From assembly GCF_000150705.2 (NCBI RefSeq), contig NW_015440972.1:176801-240800 (forward strand): 64,000 nucleotides of DNA. The letters run 5' to 3'. The stretch comes from Paracoccidioides lutzii Pb01. Its lineage: Eukaryota > Ascomycota > Eurotiomycetes > Onygenales > Ajellomycetaceae. The first letter of the stretch is position 1, and the number at the start of each line of letters is the position of its first letter. The translations under genes were made by a program, and so were the position numbers. This document shows, piece after piece, positions 59,892 to 64,000 of the stretch. Under the pieces are notes generated by a model. That model made no database searches. It saw only the letters and a program-made list of their open reading frames with translations, and had not been told where the DNA came from.

Positions 59892-62084
59892 ATGCGTTTC
59901 ATTAGCAAACTATCTATCATCGCTTTGGTCGCAACCTCGGCGGGTGTCAGTGAAGCCAAGCCTCTGAACCGGGTTCGTGATTATCCAGTTCACCCCAGTC
60001 ATGGAAGTGTGACCTCCATAGTTGCGCGCACTGTAGCCGTTCATCCTATACCTGTTTCCTCCAGTTCCCATACAAACACCACCCTGACTACAGCAACCTT
60101 CGGTCCTCCTGTTGTTACACATTTATTTCCAGTTGATCACGTCTCGAGTAGTGCTTCCGATGGTGATCCCACTCCAGTCTCAAGTTCCTCACCAAGCACT
60201 GGCACCACGTCTCCAATTCACCGCCCCTCATTAACCACAGGTTTTTACCCGACCCATTCTAGGGAGCCGGCAAATATAACAGGTGGTAGCAGCAAAGTTA
60301 TTACGGTCACTTACACCCTCGGAACTGGAGCTTCGACTTCTGTAGTTACTAGAACTGTTACCCAACCTGTTCGTCAAACCAACCCATTTTTCCTAGCCGG
60401 GTGTGTTTAATGATGGACTATGACTGACTTTAGCATTCAGATTAGCGCTGTCGTCGCTACAGTTGATCCAATTAATACTTCGTCAGTAACTTCCACAACC
60501 CCTATAATACAGAACCTTAAATCCTCTTGCAACCACTCGCGCTCCTGTTTCTAACAATTATCACAGAGGATCCGGCAATGGCAATTGCAACGGCAATAAC
60601 AATTGCAATACCAATAATCATTGCAATGGCAGCGGCAATTGCAGTGGCAATAACAATGGCCATGGCAATGACAACGACAGTGGACATGGCAATGGACATG
60701 ACAGTGACAATCAACATATTTCTGATCCAACAACTTCTTTGTCAACAACTATCACTCAAACCACTCTCATAACAGTTAATTCTCTTGCAGTCACTCCCAT
60801 GCCTGCTTCTAACAACCATCATGGCGAATCCAGCAATGGCAATGGCAATGGCAATGGCAATTGCAACGGCAATAACAATTGCAATACCAATAATCATTGC
60901 AATGGCAGCGGCAATTGCAGTGGCAATAACAATGGACATGGCAATGGACATGGCAGAGACAATCAACATATTTCTGATCCGACAACTACTTTGTCAACAA
61001 CTATCACTCAAACCACTCTCATAACAGTTAATTCTCTTGCAGTCACTCCCATGCCTGCTTCTGACAACCATCATGGCGAATCCGGCAATGGCAATGGCAA
61101 TGGAAGTGGAAGTGGAAATCGGAATGGGAATGGCAATGGAAATGGAAATGGCAATGGAAATGGAAATGGAAATGGAAATGGAAATGGAAATGGAAATGGA
61201 AATGGAAATGGAAATGGAAATGGCAATGGCAGTGGAAGTGGCAATGGAAGTGGAAGTGGAAATGGCAATGGAAATGGCAATGGAAATGGCAATGGAAATG
61301 GAAATGGCAATGGCAATGGAAATGGCAATGGAAATGGAAATGGAAATGGCAGTGGAAATGGCAACGGAAATAGCAGCGGAAATGGCAGCGGAAATGGCAG
61401 TGGAAATGGCAGCGGAAATGGCAGCGGAAATGGCAGTGGAAGTGGCAGTGGAAGTGGCAGCGGAAATGGCAGTGGAAGTGGAAGTGGAAGTGGCAATGGT
61501 AGTGGAAATCGGAATGTGAATGGCAGTGGAAATGGCAGTGGAAATGGCAGTGGAAATGGCAGCGGAAATGGCAGTGGAAATGGCAGTGGTAGTGGAAATC
61601 GGAATGGGAATGGCAGTGGAAATGGAAATGGAAGTGGAAGTGGAAGTGGAAATGGCAATGGAAATGGAAATGGAAATGGCAGTGGAAATGGCGGTATGAA
61701 TGGTAACTGTGAACACATTACTGTAACAACTACCCGTTACAGTACTGTCACGGTGGTATGTATTCCAAAATTCTATTTTTTCAACCTATCTGACGCATTT
61801 TATAGACTGCTTCAATCGGTGTTGAGTCAACCAGCACTGTTCTAGCCAGTGCTACTGCTCCCGCTGATCCAGTTCTCAACAACCCATCGCAAACCGACCC
61901 TGCTGTGAACCCGACCACCACTTGCACAACTTCATCAGCGACTGCTCTCCCAATCCGATTCCCTGGTTCACGTATTGCAGGAATTAACGTCACCACAACG
62001 ATCGAGCCTCAATACCCTACTGCATCTTCCGGATTCCACACGAGAATTCAACCCTTTCCAACTGGTGGTTACCGCTTTAAGTAG
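59892..62084 (+). CDS. Secreted Asn/Gly/Ser-repeat protein
   Basis: Proposed model join(59892..60400, 60513..61755, 61806..62084), 676 aa, phases consistent. A signal peptide is clear (MRFISKLSIIALVATSAG then VSEA). Residues 23-169 are Ser/Thr/Pro-rich with TVT-type motifs, as in heavily O-glycosylated wall proteins. Then come two to three 84-residue repeats, each with LAVTPMPASNNHHGES and a Cys/Asn/Gly patch (GNCNGNNNCN). About 200 residues of almost pure Asn-Gly and Ser-Gly follow. The C-terminal part resumes with CEHITVTTTRYSTVTV and a Thr/Ser/Pro-rich region ending TGGYRFK. No C-terminal hydrophobic GPI signal is seen, so it is secreted or wall-bound, not GPI-anchored. Function is unknown; adhesin or wall filler is a guess. 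The second exon start was chosen because upstream frames are closed. Confidence 0.68.
60523..61078 (+). repeat. Tandem 252-bp repeats within the secreted protein gene
   Basis: GTTAATTCTCTTGCAGTCAC recurs at 60775 and 61027, a period of 252 bp (84 codons). A more diverged copy precedes at about 60523. Copies 1 and 2 share the GGCAATTGCAACGGCAATAA core. The third unit runs into the hexanucleotide array. Confidence 0.85.
61082..61695 (+). repeat. Hexanucleotide array (AATGGA/AATGGC/AGTGGA/AGTGGC)
   Basis: About 100 six-base units in frame, encoding Asn-Gly or Ser-Gly dipeptides. Because the unit is six bases, all shifts by three stay open, and long minus-strand ORFs (Leu/Pro/Phe or Ile/Ser/Thr rich) arise as shadows. 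Confidence 0.92.
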
Positions 62085-63408
62085 CTTAGCAAAACCCATT
62101 ATCCCCAGGACGGGACCGTGAAAGGGTGATGTAGCGACCATCTTAATCTAGCGAGTCCAAATTTGGTCCTTAATTTTGTGCGAGCAATTTCTAAGCCTTC
62201 ATACCAAAGACAACGAATATTTTGAAACGAGGTCACTTGCTTTTGGATTTATTTGTTTTTTATTTTATTTGGATCTTTTGGGCAGGATATTTTCTAGCAT
62301 ACGAAATGGGATTTGAGAAAGGGCCTTGGGTTTTGGTGCAGACAGCAAAAAGGAATAATAGAAAGTTTAATCCTCTTTCATAATTCATTGTGTCAATAGT
62401 TAACTAGCTAGTTATATGTGGAATCCGTCATCAAACGTTCCCTTGGCCCATGTCCCAGGTTAATTTTTTATTTTCTTTTCCAGTCCTCATTTTATTTATA
62501 TGTTCTTCCCTTATTCGATACTTTTTCTAACAGCTGTGATTATTTGTTTCTACTACCTACTATTTATCTCAAGCTTGACAGAAATGCAGCAAGAGATTTT
62601 TAAAAATTTACCGTGAGACAGTTTCCTTCCGGCCTTGACGAATTTAGGACTCGTATATTTTTCTGATTCGGAGTCTCTCCTTGGATAGCTACATGGCATG
62701 CGTTGTTTTTCCTCTTTTCTCTTTTCTCCTCTTCTATTGGCTTTCGCCTAGAATCCATTGATAAAGCTTTTCTTCAATCCTATTCTTATCCTGTTCTGCT
62801 CCACGACGTAGGCAATTAGTTAAGCATGGTAAGTGAAACTGAACGGGGAGATAATAAAGGCAGTGAAGTGCACACATATTAGTTTAACAATTTTATACAT
62901 TCCTTGAATAATTCCGATTTTTGAAACGTTCCAGTTCGTTGATCTAATTCCATGGGTATGCTTTCTACGTATTGTCCCACTCTCCTTGTGCGGGTTCTTG
63001 ACCCTTGGGACCTTGTAACTGCATAGGCGAAACTACACACTACTCCTGAAACCTCTTCCCCACTAATATTGTTCCTTAACTTCCTATACCCTTCTATTAC
63101 ATGGGAACTTGAAAACGGTTAAGCGCGAAAGCATTTTGTTCGCTGCGAAGGAAAACATGTCTCTCATAATAATTAATTAGCTTCTACCAGAACAGAAAAA
63201 AACAAAATTCGTATATCACAATCCTTGATGAGAATGAAAGTTAAAAGAATGCAAAAAGCAAAATTAAAGCCCAACCCTTAGTTCCAGGTCCAATCAACTT
63301 CCAATCCTGGCCAACAAACGGCATAGCTAATATGGGAATACCGTATAGAGTGGAACTTGTTCAGGTTCTAGTTGCAGTCGGTTGTCATCGCAATTAAACC
63401 TTCTCGAA
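62085..63408. other. Convergent intergenic region
   Basis: 3' flank of the repeat-protein gene and of the CCE1 gene. No coding feature was seen in 1.3 kb. Confidence 0.5.
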
Positions 63409-64000
63409 TCAATCACCTATTTTCGATGAAACAACATCAAACCCGTGACGAGCGACATTTTGTAGTGTGTTCTGCCACTCTAGCCATGTAATCCCTTGTA
63501 GCAAGCAATCGGCCAGGTCATCAAGTTTCTCAATTTCTAGAGCCTGTGAATTATCTGTTGTGGCGCCAGAGGTCCGCATCGTTGACAACTTTCCTCCCTT
63601 TAACTTCTTCCATTTCTTCAAATATGCTTTGACCACCTCATGAATCTGACCGTCATCACCCAAAATTATGCCTAGGTGGCCGCCTGTACCGGTTGATGCT
63701 GTGGAGTCCGCATCTAACCCAATACATGACGAAAGTAGTTCGCCAATCCGATCTATCTTGATTTGCTTGCACCTACTCGAGCTGATTTTCTTAGACACAT
63801 TGGGGGTTTGCAAGCTTCCCATCAGTTTGCCTTTTGGGGGGAAAGCCTAGGCCTTCTTCATGATCCATCCAGTACCTCATTACCCTCTGTGGATCTACCC
63901 CCTGAACGACGATGTTGGCTATTTCCCCTTTCCGTTCTTGCTGCATGGCGCGAAGCACGGCATAAAGCATTCCTTCAAAAACTCCAACACGAATGGTCCA
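63409..64000 (-). CDS. CCE1: Mitochondrial Holliday junction resolvase Cce1/Ydc2, partial, frame-broken
   Basis: Minus strand, 5' end beyond the window. Cce1/Ydc2 cuts four-way junctions in mitochondrial DNA (RNase H fold). The C-terminal part (63409-63834) ends with the family hallmark LDDLADCLLQGITWLEWQ, which carries conserved acidic residues, preceded by KAYLKKWKKLKGGKL. The upstream part (63842-64000) reads RVGVFEGMLYAVLRAMQQER and VVQGVDPQRVMRYWM in another frame. The two frames meet at six G (63836-63841): with five G, GFPPKGKL would run straight into MGSLQTPN. So a one-base indel, or less likely an undetected intron, splits the gene. Confidence 0.8.

Noticed and set aside
60423..60557. 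Open frame ISAVVATVDPINTSS between exons of the repeat protein
   Set aside because: It closes at a TAA near 60555 and does not join the repeat frame. Treating 60401-60512 as an intron gives consistent phases.
60994..61718. Long minus-strand ORFs of 215 and 240 codons over the hexanucleotide array
   Set aside because: They arise because a six-base repeat stays open in several frames. They have no start context or non-repeat conserved part, while the plus frame has a signal peptide and phased introns.
1..64000. tRNA, rRNA or CRISPR array
   Set aside because: No TTCGAATC-type T-arm with a matching acceptor stem, no rRNA-like sequence and no regularly spaced direct repeats with unique spacers were seen by eye. 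The only regular repeats are the coding 252-bp units and simple repeats.

Overview
The window looks like a nuclear contig of a filamentous ascomycete (Pezizomycotina). The reasons are short GT-AG introns of about 45-170 nt, many with CTAAC-type branch points, the set of single-copy eukaryotic genes, and transposons decayed by C-to-T/G-to-A mutation that resembles RIP. Gene content and style fit Eurotiomycetes, perhaps Onygenales; that placement is an inference from memory, not a search.

Layout. 1-360: tail of a decayed pogo-type transposase. 771-3762 (+): large DUF3712-type membrane protein. 3763-7433: gene-poor, with one possible 48-residue Cys-rich ORF. 7434-8602 (-): acetolactate synthase regulatory subunit, divergent from 9176-11352 (+), a nine-exon KH RNA-binding protein of the KHDC4/BLOM7 type. 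11999-17690: complete but dead Ty1/copia element with 98-bp LTRs. 18197-20105 (-): RecQ helicase. 20549-22744 (-): PPR-like mitochondrial protein, divergent from 23364-24325 (+), mitoribosomal Rsm25/mS23. 25417-28532 (+): LRR protein Sog2 of the RAM network. 28533-34648: 6.1 kb without a convincing gene. 34649-36515 (+): TCP11/Sok1 protein. 38090-40581 (-): CorA-like transporter. 42617-43906 (+): uncertain protein. 44525-47089 (-): neutral trehalase. 48029-51701 (-): Ufd2 ubiquitin ligase E4. 52448-53752 (-): Hlj1-type ER DnaJ protein. 54745-55225 (+): Aim19-like protein. 55684-56682 (-): Pof1-like nucleotidyltransferase. 56930-57760: decayed pogo/Tigger-like transposon. 59892-62084 (+): secreted Asn/Gly/Ser repeat protein. 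63409-64000 (-): mitochondrial Holliday junction resolvase Cce1/Ydc2, cut by the window edge and apparently frameshifted.

The genes do not form one pathway or a secondary-metabolite cluster. Loose themes are mitochondrial function (Rsm25, PPR, Aim19, Cce1, Ilv6), protein quality control (Ufd2, Hlj1) and PKA/morphogenesis signalling (Sok1, Sog2, trehalase). Exon joins were worked out by hand from splice motifs and phase. For every multi-exon gene except CorA-like and Cce1, the summed exon length is a multiple of three.

I found no convincing new biological system. The observations most worth checking are the hexanucleotide-encoded repeat protein, two homopolymer-associated frame breaks (Cce1 and CorA-like), a PPAT-like N-terminus without its catalytic motif, a trehalase lacking the usual RRxS site, and the structure of the copia element.
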